A stretch of 64,000 bases of DNA from Charina bottae. Taxonomy: Eukaryota > Chordata > Lepidosauria > Squamata > Charinaidae. Made by a program: the position numbers and the translations under genes. Every line of letters begins with the position of its first letter. Position 1 is the first letter of the stretch. This document shows, in pieces, positions 23,101 through 30,923 of this stretch. The notes below the pieces were generated by a model that did no database searches, had not been told where the DNA came from, and saw nothing but the letters and a program-made list of their open reading frames with translations. The stretch covers positions 40,773,501 through 40,837,500 of the forward strand of contig JALMGJ010000008.1 of NCBI GenBank assembly GCA_023362775.1. The letters run 5' to 3'.

Positions 23101-23988
23101 ACATTGAAATGTCTTGGAGCAGTCAACAATTACTTAGGATTAGAAATTCAGAGGGAAAAAGATGGCAGTTTTCTCATAAGCCAGAGCAGTAAAATTAAGA
23201 AGCTGCTGGAGGATTTTAAAATGCAGGACTGCAAGTCTGTCTCCTCCCCCAAGCTTCCCGAGTTTCTAAAAGAGGAGGGGGTGAAGGGGGATGGTGAGTC
23301 ATCTGAAGGAGATAGTTTCAGATCAGCCATTGGCAGTCTTCTTTACATTGCAAACAACAGCCGTCCGGACATTGCTAACAGTGTGTCCATTTTGAGCAGG
23401 TTTGTGGAAAATCCCACATCTGCTGCAAAGTCTGGGTTAAAAAGGCTGTTTCGTTATTTGCAAGGCACCAATGATTTTTGCTTAAGGTTGTCTGCTACAG
23501 ACACAGAAGAAAAGTTAGAGTGCTGGTGTGATTCAGATTGGGCTGGAGATCTCAGTGATAGGAAGTCTACTTCTGGAAGTGTAATTCAATTTGCAAAGTC
23601 CACTATTGCTTGGTTTTCCAGAAAGCAGACTGTAGTAGCCATCAGCACAGCTGAAGCTGAATTTTATGCTTTAGCACAACTGTGCAATGAAGTAATTTGG
23701 TTTACTCAATTGTTGCAAGACATTGGAGTCATTTTAAGCCAGCCTGTCACAATTCATGAAGACAATCAAGCCTGTATTCATTTGGCTTTATCTGAAAGTT
23801 CCAGAAACCGCACAAAGCACATTGATGTGCGTTTTCATCTTGTTAAAGATTTTCTAGCCAAGAAAAAGGTTGTTTTGAAATACTGTGATACTAAATTAAT
23901 GTTGGCTGATATCTTAACCAAGCCTCTAGTTGCCAGTAGGCACAGTGAGTTAATTACCAAGCTGGGTTTGTTTCCATATTCTTTCTAG
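20110..23988 (+). CDS. gag-pol: Copia Gag-Pol polyprotein, intact
   Basis: 1,292 codons from the first in-frame ATG, in a strong context (GGAGCCATGG), to TAG. The frame is open upstream to 19969 but without ATG. Domains in order: a UBN2-type Gag (about 10-190); zinc knuckle CX2CX4HX4C (C225, C228, H233, C238) for RNA binding; aspartic protease DSGA (D274); pre-integrase HHCC zinc finger (H407, H412, C439, C442); integrase core D470, D532, E568, with 35 residues between the last two; chromodomain-free linker rich in S/E (about 690-750); reverse transcriptase, first aspartate in YHYDIQTAF (D889) and YVDD (972-975); RNase H with CDSDWAGD, STAEAEFYAL, EDNQA and LADILTK boxes (about 1138-1270). 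No frameshift separates gag from pol, so the Gag:Pol ratio must come from processing or splicing. All visible catalytic residues are present. Length is typical for copia. It should form cytoplasmic virus-like particles, reverse-transcribe the element RNA and integrate the DNA in the nucleus. Confidence 0.97.
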   Translation: MAAAATVSNFQGMLLERLSNSNYLNWSLKMESFLRRENLWSAISEQIPQNPDQAWLRKDEKCKASIILAVQDDQLIHVRGKETSKDLWDYLRDLYVKTSPGSKVILTKKLYKAHLPENGNLPDHLHKLQNYFVELQERGMEFTPLMKAYIMLSSLNESWDTLICSMEGIPEADLNPSFVSTRLLAEWEKRREKAASISTIKSSRGQQRERKSSEFQVSALSSRRCFTCGSPAHLQKDCVQKKKTSRKKEETSRKKILHATVVENSDNKDLWVLDSGANSHICHNKDSFLSLSKTNKQKVSLADGSVSKIVGEGEINLPCLGETVKNVLFVPNFQSNLLSVGQLVASGYVITFKKEGCDIRKNGKMVAKCLQKDSLYIVQNAEKQQIAKAKAVFENKPLHDQCIHLLHRRFAHANFKYISQMPSYSADLKLKPCDKYLDCAVCKENKTTRAPVKKFSDRSTSRPLEIIHSDVIGPFSPSLGGARYILTFIDDFSRYTFIYLLKHKDEVFDKFKAFVAWANGKFPRPVSALQSDRGGEYLSSKFKSFLLEKGIEHILANPYTPEQNSVAERKGRTLQEAMMCLLKDAGLPFRYWGEAVNTACYVQNRLFSSAIQDVPFHLFYGVKPKVSHLRVFGSTAWVHIPKQLRRKGASRTKKAIFVGYEQSQRSYRFILDNQLIISKSASFAEQNWDKINSSSSVDLSMGEQQSLADGDLQESPSEVNVQEADLSGKSEVSEDNGGNQSVSPVLPRRSERINKGVPPDRYQVDVVKAFHIHTEPESLEEIKEMPAEIAKCWHEAMQQELDSLKENKTWKLVSLPPNQKVLGCRWLFKLKKDSDGKIQKYKARLVAKGFAQRKNVDYDKTFAPVTKAESIRLLLKVAAMKKLSVYHYDIQTAFLYGDLEEKLFMQQPPGYEKEKHLVCELQKSIYGLKQAARCWNIKMDNILQKFGFQKGIADPCVYVKHDKQGVMYLCLYVDDLLLLTSSDEQKHSFEVCMKNNFTLKCLGAVNNYLGLEIQREKDGSFLISQSSKIKKLLEDFKMQDCKSVSSPKLPEFLKEEGVKGDGESSEGDSFRSAIGSLLYIANNSRPDIANSVSILSRFVENPTSAAKSGLKRLFRYLQGTNDFCLRLSATDTEEKLECWCDSDWAGDLSDRKSTSGSVIQFAKSTIAWFSRKQTVVAISTAEAEFYALAQLCNEVIWFTQLLQDIGVILSQPVTIHEDNQACIHLALSESSRNRTKHIDVRFHLVKDFLAKKKVVLKYCDTKLMLADILTKPLVASRHSELITKLGLFPYSF

Positions 23989-23992
23989 TCAT

Positions 23993-24005
23993 AAAAAAAG
24001 GGGAG
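23993..24005 (+). promoter_or_regulatory. Polypurine tract
   Basis: AAAAAAAGGGGAG, immediately before the 3' LTR and 4 bp after the Gag-Pol stop. This RNase H-resistant purine run primes plus-strand DNA synthesis in LTR elements. Confidence 0.92.
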
Positions 24006-24483
24006 TGTTGTATATATTTTTTATGTCTGTAGAATATGTGGCTGAGTTTTTAAAAAGCCAGGCCTCAAAAACTTTTTTCCTGTTTGGGCTCAGAGAGCAC
24101 ATGTTCACCCCCCACTCAGGAATGCTAATTGCCCCCAGGTGCCGGCCAGTCTGAGAGTTTCTGACCAATCAGAATTAGCTGTTTGAGCTTTGCCCATATT
24201 GGGAATCTGTTGCCTAGGTGTTTTGGTCACATGGTGGATCCTGTCCACTCTGAGATGCTGGTCAGGTAAAGGTTTAAAAATGTAAATGCCTTTTGTCCTT
24301 TTGTTCTCTGCATTCTGCTCTCTGCTATCTAAATGGCTATGTTAATCAACCATGCCATGCTTTGGCTGAAGGAGATTCAAGGTTTGTTCCTATGTTTTTG
24401 TTTTAAATAAAGCAACGTTTTACTACAAACTTATCTCTTGGTTTTTCCATAACTCTGATCACAAATTTTATAAAAATACAAAA
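24006..24483 (+). repeat. 3' LTR of the copia element
   Basis: 478 bp, matching the 5' LTR at every position I compared. Its poly-A signal is at 24406-24411. Followed by the GAGGT duplication. Confidence 0.95.
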
Positions 24484-24488
24484 GAGGT

Positions 24489-25870
24489 GGGGTGGACAAA
24501 GATGACACTTGCGTAGTTGACAACATCATACAAATGATGCAGCTTAAGTACTTGTGCTGCCATAACATAATTGCATCAATTGCACAGTGATGTCATGATG
24601 CCTACACCGGCACTTTGATGTCATGTTATAGATGTGGCTGCCTTTTATGTACCATGGGGCTACGTCATAGTTCATCTCAAAGCATACTCAGTGCTAATCA
24701 GAGTTAAAAAGCCACATCATGATGTCAGTTTCCAAATCCTGAGTTCCCCATTTCAGCCGTTGAGCATCCCCCAATGCTGGTGCAAGAGGCTTGATTGTGC
24801 CCTTGCAATTCACAGAAGCGGAGTTTTTGATTAGATACCTTGGAATCAAGGATGGAAATGCTAATGATCATAGCTTTGAAACAACCCCCCTTTGGAAAGC
24901 TGCCTTCACTTACCTTGAGCCGGTTCCCAACAGCTGGACCAGATGCCCGCAGGTTCACTAAGTGCTCCGTGTATGTTTTCCTGCTGAAGGAGCACCTTTC
25001 ACAAACTGACAGCAGAAGCAATTAAGACACAAAGCCAAGAGTCAGAGCAGGTTTCTTAGGGATGGATTGTCTGAAGAGGAGGTGGCGATAAGGAGTGAAA
25101 TAAAGGATAGAATCTGACGGGTTTGAACAGGGAGGCAAACACCAGCTAATGAAGGTTGCAGAACCCGGGAGAGCTTCTCTGGGGGAGGTGGATGAACCAG
25201 GTTCTTAGGACAGAAACTGAGCAGTTCAGAGGACAGACTCTCTTTTTTATAAAGAAAATGCCAGGAATCTTACAGTAGAGCAGGCAACCCTTCTAAACAT
25301 GGGCCGTGTTTATGCATGAATATATTTCCCTCTATCCTATGATGCATGGTGAAATCTTGAAGCAGTGTTAGTTAGTTTTTGCTATCCTCAGATAGTTGCT
25401 TCAAAATGTGCAGAATTCTGATTGCGTTCATTGTCTTAACACCTGTGTGATAAAGGTCGTCGTTTTGATTTTACAGATGGGGGAACATTGATCCATGAAA
25501 ATATGATTTATTTGCCTTCGGGGGGAAAAATCACACAATTTTGAGAAGCATTGCTTTTTAAAATCTCTTTTGCCTCAAAATGTGTGCCTGATTTGAAGAA
25601 GTTTGATAATTATCAATTATTTAGACTGCGTTTTTATATGCTTCACTCTTGGTTTGGCTAATAATCATTTAAATGTATTATTTCTGAAAGCACTTTTATA
25701 GAATCTGCCAGCCTTGGGTTTGTTATTTATTCCCTGGGATTTTATGTTTGTTTTTGTTTACCTTCTGTTTGATTAGCAATATGTTATTTTCTGTTGGAAA
25801 TGCTCTGGTTATAACAAAGTCTGAACCTGCGCTGAATGCACCAAGTTTTGCAAGCGAAGGGAGTATTTAC
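24489..25870. other. Unassigned right flank of the copia element
   Basis: No gene or clear repeat. The sequence before 24700 has several short ATGATGTCA-type motifs. The rest is AT-rich and unique. Confidence 0.4.
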
Positions 25871-25879
25871 CAAAACCGT

Positions 25880-26070
25880 ACATGAGGGATTTTAAGGTTG
25901 TAAAGAGAAGAAGAGGACAACCAGCAGCAAGGTGGATGGACTTAGTTACAGTGGAGATGAGTGCACTGTTGGAAAATCTGAAGGACCAGGTTAGGGACAG
26001 ATCATAATGGAGAAAATCTATGCAATTGCTAAGGGTCAACACTGACTTGATAGCACATAATCAAAAGTCA
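25880..26070 (+). mobile_element. LINE 3'-end relic (possibly RTE-related)
   Basis: Translation gives a RRGQPAARWMD-like block followed by MSALLENLKDQVRDRS, and the DNA ends ..CAACACTGACTTGATAGCACATAATCAA. This resembles the RGRPRxRWMD block and 'agtcggacacgactg' end of BovB-type LINEs, but more diverged. No TSD, borders approximate. Confidence 0.35.
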
Positions 26071-26079
26071 ATCAAAGTG

Positions 26080-26735
26080 TATGTAATATTTGCAGTGGTC
26101 TGTGTTTGTTAAAGTCAGAAGCATTACAAAGAAGTGGTTAAAAGTGGGCAATGTAAAAAAGAAAACAATCTTTCTCTAGGCTTGCATCGTCCAGAAGGCT
26201 TGGAACAGCAGCTGGTAGAATTCCCAGCCAGATGACTTGAGAATTCTGGGAGTTATAATCCACTCTCATCAAGGGGACATGATTGGGGAAGTCTGAAAGA
26301 GCGTTTCTAGTACATTCATACATCATATTCGCCGTGAAACCCTCAAGTATCCCAAACCATTTTGATGGGTGAATTTGTATGAGTTGACTTAATTGACTGA
26401 ATGGGCATTTTGGAACTGATGTGCTTGAGACGGGCATTGGTGATATCCAGGGAAGCTGTGATGTTCCCAAACAAAGAGCATCTCTTACGACTGTCTGTAA
26501 TGAGTGACAATAAAAAATAGGTCTGCAGGGAATGCAGTTGTCCGTATGCATGGTAGGGGAAACCACCTGGACATCTGTAGTTATTGGGAAAGAGCCAAAA
26601 ATTGAAATAGTGTTTTCTGGCTGAAAGTGCAGCCACACATCATAAGCAGAGATTGGGGAGAGATGGGAAGCTGTGCTGTTTTCCACACAGAGTACAAAGG
26701 GCCTTCTCAGAACCTATCTGCAGGTCATGGTAGTT
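26080..26735. other. Unassigned, with a worn palindromic MITE
   Basis: 26150-26290 carries 'aattctgggagttataatcc'-type sequence seen in small palindromic hAT relics. Minus-strand frames here (up to 182 codons) show no recognisable domain. Confidence 0.35.
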
Positions 26736-26739
26736 GTGG

Positions 26740-26942
26740 TTCTTGTTGTTATGGTCCTTTGAGTCAGTCCTGACTTCAGGTGACCTCATGGACAGGTTTT
26801 GCCACAAAGTTTTCTTGGCAATATTTTCAGCAGTGGTTTGCCCTTGCCTCCTTCCTAGGGCTGAGAGTGGGCAACTGGCCCAAACATCACCCAGCTGGCT
26901 ATGTGTTAAGGCAGGACTACATTGTGAGGACTCCGGGATTCT
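26740..26942 (-). mobile_element. tRNA-derived SINE, family A, truncated
   Basis: Reverse complement of the family A body and tail: the cctttgagtcagtcctgact, gttttcttggcaa and tcctagggctgag blocks correspond to the plus-strand copies at 28142 and 43925. The tRNA head is lost where the family B SINE inserted. Confidence 0.75.
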
Positions 26943-26955
26943 AATTCAGTACCTA

Positions 26956-27298
26956 GTAAAAAAAGTAAAGGTAAAGGTTCCCCCCGCACATTTGTGCAGT
27001 CGTGTCCGACTCTAGGGGCCGGTGCTCATCTCCGTTTGTTAGCCAAAGAGCCAGCGTTGTCCGAAGACACTTCCATGGTCATGTGACTGCATGACGCGCG
27101 CGGAACGCTGTTACCTACCCACCGAAGTGGTACCTATTCATCTACTTGCATTTGCATGCTTTCGACTTGCTAGGTTGGCAGGAGCTGGGGCTAGTGCGGG
27201 AGCTCACTCCGCACGAAGGGCTAGGGATTCGAACCTCCGAACTTGCAATCTTCCGATCGACAAGCCTGGCGTCTTACCCAATGAGCCACCATGCCCCC
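26956..27298 (-). mobile_element. tRNA-derived SINE, family B, full length
   Basis: Flanked by AATTCAGTACCTA (26943-26955) and AATTCGGTACCTA (27299-27311), a 13-bp TSD with one mismatch. Same structure as the copy at 254, with tRNA-like boxes on the minus strand and an ACCTTTAC-type tail at its plus-strand start. It landed at the end of a family A SINE. Confidence 0.88.
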
Positions 27299-27374
27299 AA
27301 TTCGGTACCTACAGCTTGGCAAATCTGTTAATTTCAGTTTTGCTCAGTTTCTTGATTTTTGTGAATCTGTAAGG

Positions 27375-27609
27375 CAGGGCTTTCCAAAGTGCCGCTGCTG
27401 GTGACACGCCAGCGGCGGCGCGGGGGGGGCGCGCGTCGCGTGCACGGCAGCGGCGCGGGGGGCGTGCGGTGGCGCGCGTGTGCACAGCGGCGGTGGCTGC
27501 CGCTGCCACCATGCACGTGCGCGCCGCCGCTTCCGGGTGGTGTGGCGACACACCACGCTGTGTGTGGCGACACACTTTTGTGTCGCGACACACAGTTTGG
27601 AAAGCTCTG
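27375..27609 (-). mobile_element. hAT-like MITE, CAGRGCTTTCCAAA family, GC-rich form
   Basis: Ends CAGGGCTTTCCAAA and TTTGGAAAGCTCTG. Perfect 8-bp TSD CTGTAAGG at 27367-27374 and 27610-27617. The core is extremely GC- and CpG-rich (GGCGGCGCGGGG blocks, GCCGCCGC). Same family and opposite orientation to 54416; that copy is set as plus. No ORF of transposase type. 8-bp TSDs and CAG ends are hAT features. Confidence 0.9.
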
Positions 27610-27617
27610 CTGTAAGG

Positions 27618-28130
27618 TACTGTTTTTCTCAGTTTCTCATCTTTGCCTGGTGATTCTTCAAATTAGGCAACTTTTTAAAAGTTTGCATAAAAGATAGGTG
27701 CTCATTTCTCTGAATATTTGTATTTTTGTTTTCAGTTTTGCAAACTTGAAGCTGTTAAGGCCTCCCCCCCCATTTTTCTCTGATAGGGTGTTTTTTATAG
27801 ACAATTTGTCATGAATACAAGCATTTTTGTTCAGAGAACTGCACCATACTTTGTTGCTGTTCTTGGTGGGCTTCCTTTCAAAATTCAGAGACCTGTGAAT
27901 TTCAGATTACTATTTTTCAGTGTATGCATCATTTTGAAAATGTGAAATATGATAAGTTCTCATTCAAATGCAAACTGAATAAATTTATTTCCTCTCCCTG
28001 GTCCTGGAAACTCATTTTGTTGCTCCTTCTCTCTTATACCTCTTTTTCACTTCCTCTGAGTCCTGCACATCTCCTTTTAAACCCCTCCATGAGTGTGTCA
28101 GTGCACACTTTGGCTGCAAATTCACTGAGT
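27618..28130. other. Unassigned spacer
   Basis: AT-rich. No gene or repeat recognised. Confidence 0.45.
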
Positions 28131-28141
28131 AACACAAGATT

Positions 28142-28378
28142 AAGAGAGCCAGTTTGGTGCAGTGGTTAAGACACCAGGCTAGAAACCAGGAGACCATGAG
28201 TTCTAATCCCACCTTAGACATAAACCCAGCTGGGTGTCCTTGGGCCATTCACTCCCTCTCAGCCCTAGGAAGGAGGCAGTGGCGAACCACTTCGAAAAAC
28301 TTTGCCAAGAAAACTGCAGGGACTTGTCCAGGCAGTCGCCAGGAGTCAAGACTGACTCGAAGGCACACATAAAACAAA
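28142..28378 (+). mobile_element. tRNA-derived SINE, family A, full length
   Basis: Flanked by AACACAAGATT at 28131-28141 and 28379-28389 (perfect, 11 bp). tRNA-like head GTGCAGTGGTTAAGACACC (box A) and GAGTTCTAATCCC (box B), then the cagctgggtg..cttgggcc body and a tail ending TCGAAGGCACACATAAAACAAAA. Body and tail contain the 'gccaagaaaactgcaggg' block common to squamate SINEs. Confidence 0.9.
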
Positions 28379-28389
28379 AACACAAGATT

Positions 28390-29537
28390 GTCATTTTAGC
28401 CTGGGACCCGAATAGGGAGTAAATGGCAAGTTACTTGGACTTCTTCCCCTCACTGAACTCCAAGAGTGTTTTCCACACAGCTTGAAATTTTGGGACAGCT
28501 GGAGATTATGTGGCCCTGGGTAGCCATATGTACTCTAAAGGGAACATGGGCATCTCAGCGTTGATTCGCAAGACATGAACTATTTTGTCTGGGTCTGTGT
28601 GGTTTTTTAAAATGGCAATTAATATTATTCAAGATCCTCCTTTGTGTCTGTCCTGGGTCTAAGCTATGCCCGGTTAGGCCTCTATGGAGATCCGATTATA
28701 GCAGGCAGGGTCAGCACACCTGGGAGAGAGACAGCTGTTAGAGCTGAACTCCGGCCTTGTCAGTATTAATGACCTGCTTTTGACACCTTATCCCAGCCGT
28801 CCTTGTTTCACGTACAATCTACTGCTTTCCAATAATTACTAGCTGTCATCCTCCATTTAATGGACATTCTCCTCTTAGTCAGCCCAGACATGTACTGTAA
28901 GTGACATGAGATTGTAGCTAAAGCAATGTCAGTTAACTTAGCTCCCCACCGCCCCTAGCTCCACCTTCAAAGTGAAGGGATTGATTTCCACTGGGTTGTT
29001 CACTGCAGTAAAGGCCCTTGTTCCCAGATGGTTATGAAAGAGGACATTTTTATTCGTTGTTGTGTGATCCATTCTTCCCCCTCTGCTTAAGGAAAAGTTG
29101 AGACATGGAGCCTTACCTGGACCATACGAGGCTCAGCTCAGAATGGAACAGGAACTCTGTCTGGAAGAGTTCAACTACTCTGTGAGTGGTTACATCAGAT
29201 TTCCCCCGTGACATCAGAGAGAGTGCTCTGCTTTGGGGAAGAAATCTGACATTGTAAACCACCTCCCAGTCTCTTGCTGGTTTCTAAGATCATCTCTTTC
29301 TGATAAGTCTACATTTGAAAAGGGCCAAAAGGAGGAGGAATCATGCAATCATTGGATCTACTAGTCTTTTAGTCCCTCCACTGCTTTTTCAAACCTGGGT
29401 AGAATTTATCCCAGTCTTAGAATTAAAGATGTATTACTTTGTATTGTTTGCTATGGGAGGAAAATCCCTCTTAAAAAAGTAAAAATGGCCCAGAAGGGAC
29501 CCAGCAATCTCTTTTCTCTCTTGGCAGAAGGATGATA
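28390..29537. other. Unassigned spacer
   Basis: No gene found. 28660-28900 is repeat-free and balanced in composition; nothing specific recognised. Confidence 0.4.
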
Positions 29538-29545
29538 GGGTAGAG

Positions 29546-29822
29546 CAGGGGTGGGGAACCTTTTTTCTGCCAAGGGCCATTTGGATATTTATAACATTCG
29601 TGGACCGGGGGCGGGGTTTGCAGGTGGGAGCCAATCACACCGAAGGGGGCGGGGTTTACAGATGGGAACCAATCACAAGAGCTGGGGGCGGGGTTTGCAG
29701 GCAGGAGCCAATTGTGTGGAAGGGGGCGGGGTTTGTGGGCAGGAGCCAATCGTACGGAAGGGCCAGACCAAATGATTTCACGGGCCTTATATGGCCCGTG
29801 GGCTGGACGTTCCCCACCCCTG
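29546..29822 (+). mobile_element. hAT-like MITE with GC-box/CCAAT tandem array
   Basis: Ends CAGGGGTGGGGAACC and a diverged inverted copy GTTCCCCACCCCTG. Perfect 8-bp TSD GGGTAGAG at 29538-29545 and 29823-29830. Positions 29607-29760 hold four 38-39-bp units, starting at 29607, 29645, 29684 and 29722. Each unit opens with GGGGGCGGGG and contains a CCAAT. 277 bp, no transposase. Confidence 0.92.
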
Positions 29823-29830
29823 GGGTAGAG

Positions 29831-30298
29831 CTACCATATCTGGGCTGCAAGAATCCAGATGACCATGAGATGGCAGGTATTCATCTAGATTTTTTGCAGC
29901 CTGTATATGCACTATGATTGGGTGCTCGGGTTGATGTCAGAGTCTTCCAAGGAGACCAGTAGAATCACTCTATTATTATTGTTGAAGGAACAAGTCATTG
30001 AAGCATAGAAAACACCACCTAGGAAATAGATACAAATCCTACTTCAAAAGTATCCATGATTACTCAAAAGGACTAGTAGCATGATCTGTTAAGAGGTCTT
30101 TGCAAGCCACTTTCATTAAGGTGTATGGTACTGTGCCTAAAATATGTAACCAGTGAATCTCAGGTAGGATATAGATTGTAATTTTTTGTGTTGTTATTAT
30201 GATTTTTGAAGCATGGTTATGGCTTAGCCAAGTATATTTTAATGAACAAAGTAGGATGCAACATTATTTGTGAGCCTGCTCTGTATGTTGAGAAACTT
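29831..30298. other. Unassigned spacer
   Basis: No gene or repeat recognised. Confidence 0.4.
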
Positions 30299-30309
30299 TA
30301 AACAATATA

Positions 30310-30503
30310 AAAAGTAAAGGTTCCCCCCGCACACCTGTGCAGTCGTGTCCGACTCTAAGGGCCGGTGCTCATCTCCATTTGTTAGCCGAAGAGCCAGCGT
30401 TGTCCGAAGACGCTTCCACGGTCATGTGGCCGCATGACACGCGCGGAACGCTGTTACCTACCCACCGAAGTGGTACCTATTCATCTACTTGCATTTGCAA
30501 GTA
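30310..30503 (-). mobile_element. tRNA-derived SINE, family B, 5'-truncated
   Basis: TSD TAAACAATATA at 30299-30309 and 30504-30514. Keeps the tail and the gtgtccgactct..gtacctattcatctacttgc body, but lacks the tRNA head. Confidence 0.88.
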
Positions 30504-30672
30504 TAAACAATATACTATCATTCTAAACACAAGAATATTCTCTACAGCCAGAAACATATTGTTGCCTTTGATGACATCTTATTCTTTTTGATTACTACCT
30601 GTTTTACCCACCTTAGAATTAGTAAGTCTTTTTAGCATGTTCTGTTGAACATCCCTGCAGCATCTTTGGAAA

Positions 30673-30714
30673 GATTGAATATCTTAAGATTGAATATCTT
30701 AAGATTGAATATCT
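30673..30714. repeat. Three tandem copies of a target-site sequence
   Basis: GATTGAATATCT occurs at 30673, 30688 and 30703 with a 15-bp period (unit GATTGAATATCTTAA). A fourth copy lies at 30912-30923, on the far side of the PLE-type insertion. So the left TSD was tripled. Confidence 0.9.
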
Positions 30715-30911
30715 AACTCCTAAGGGGAAAACAACAACTCCACCAACACAAGCAGGACAAGCCATGGTATATAAACAGAGAGCAAGTCCCACTCCCTTTT
30801 CGCACTGAAGATGTTGCCTAGTCTGGCAATGAAACGTCTGCAAGAAAACAACAAGGCTCAGAGAGCACCAGGGACTCCACTGTTCAACCCTGAGCTACAA
30901 ATATTCTCTTC
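30715..30911 (+). mobile_element. PLE-type hammerhead insertion, single orientation
   Basis: 197 bp bounded by GATTGAATATCT (30703-30714 and 30912-30923). Carries a TATATAAA near 30771 and a hammerhead-like motif at 30805-30838. It ends ..TACAAATATTCTCTTC, the same terminus as the inverted insertion at 41534. No coding sequence. Read as a terminal-repeat fragment of a Penelope-like element, by similarity of the ribozyme block to PLE terminal repeats. Confidence 0.72.
30805..30838 (+). ncRNA. Hammerhead ribozyme-like motif
   Basis: CTGAAGA (30805-30811), stem II TTGCC..GGCAA around a TAGTCT loop, GAAAC (30831-30835), then GTC as the cleavage triplet. Upstream GCA can pair with downstream TGC for stem I. 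The short ACGT stem III is the PLE pattern. Confidence 0.65.
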
Positions 30912-30923
30912 GATTGAATATCT

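Larger units (their letters stand above)
19409..24483 (+). mobile_element. Complete Ty1/copia LTR retrotransposon, apparently recent
   Basis: 5,075 bp. Two 478-bp LTRs (19409-19886 and 24006-24483) show no difference on reading through them. The 5-bp target duplication GAGGT lies at 19404-19408 and 24484-24488. A primer-binding site starts right after the 5' LTR, a polypurine tract lies right before the 3' LTR, and a single Gag-Pol ORF runs from 20110 to 23988. Integrase precedes reverse transcriptase, which defines Ty1/copia (Pseudoviridae-type) and separates it from gypsy and retroviruses. There is no env. Identical LTRs, which are copied from one template at integration, imply insertion too recent for mutations to appear, or later gene conversion. 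Confidence 0.97.

Noticed and set aside
19409..24483. Endogenous retrovirus
   Set aside because: Integrase precedes reverse transcriptase, there is no envelope frame, and the primer site is copia-type, so it is a Ty1/copia retrotransposon.
26138..26686. 182-codon minus-strand frame
   Set aside because: No domain, no splice or promoter context, and part of it overlaps a worn MITE; length is possible by chance in 64 kb.
27309..27697. Several overlapping Arg/Ala/Pro-rich frames on both strands
   Set aside because: They lie in the GC-rich core of a hAT-like MITE, where stop codons are rare by composition.
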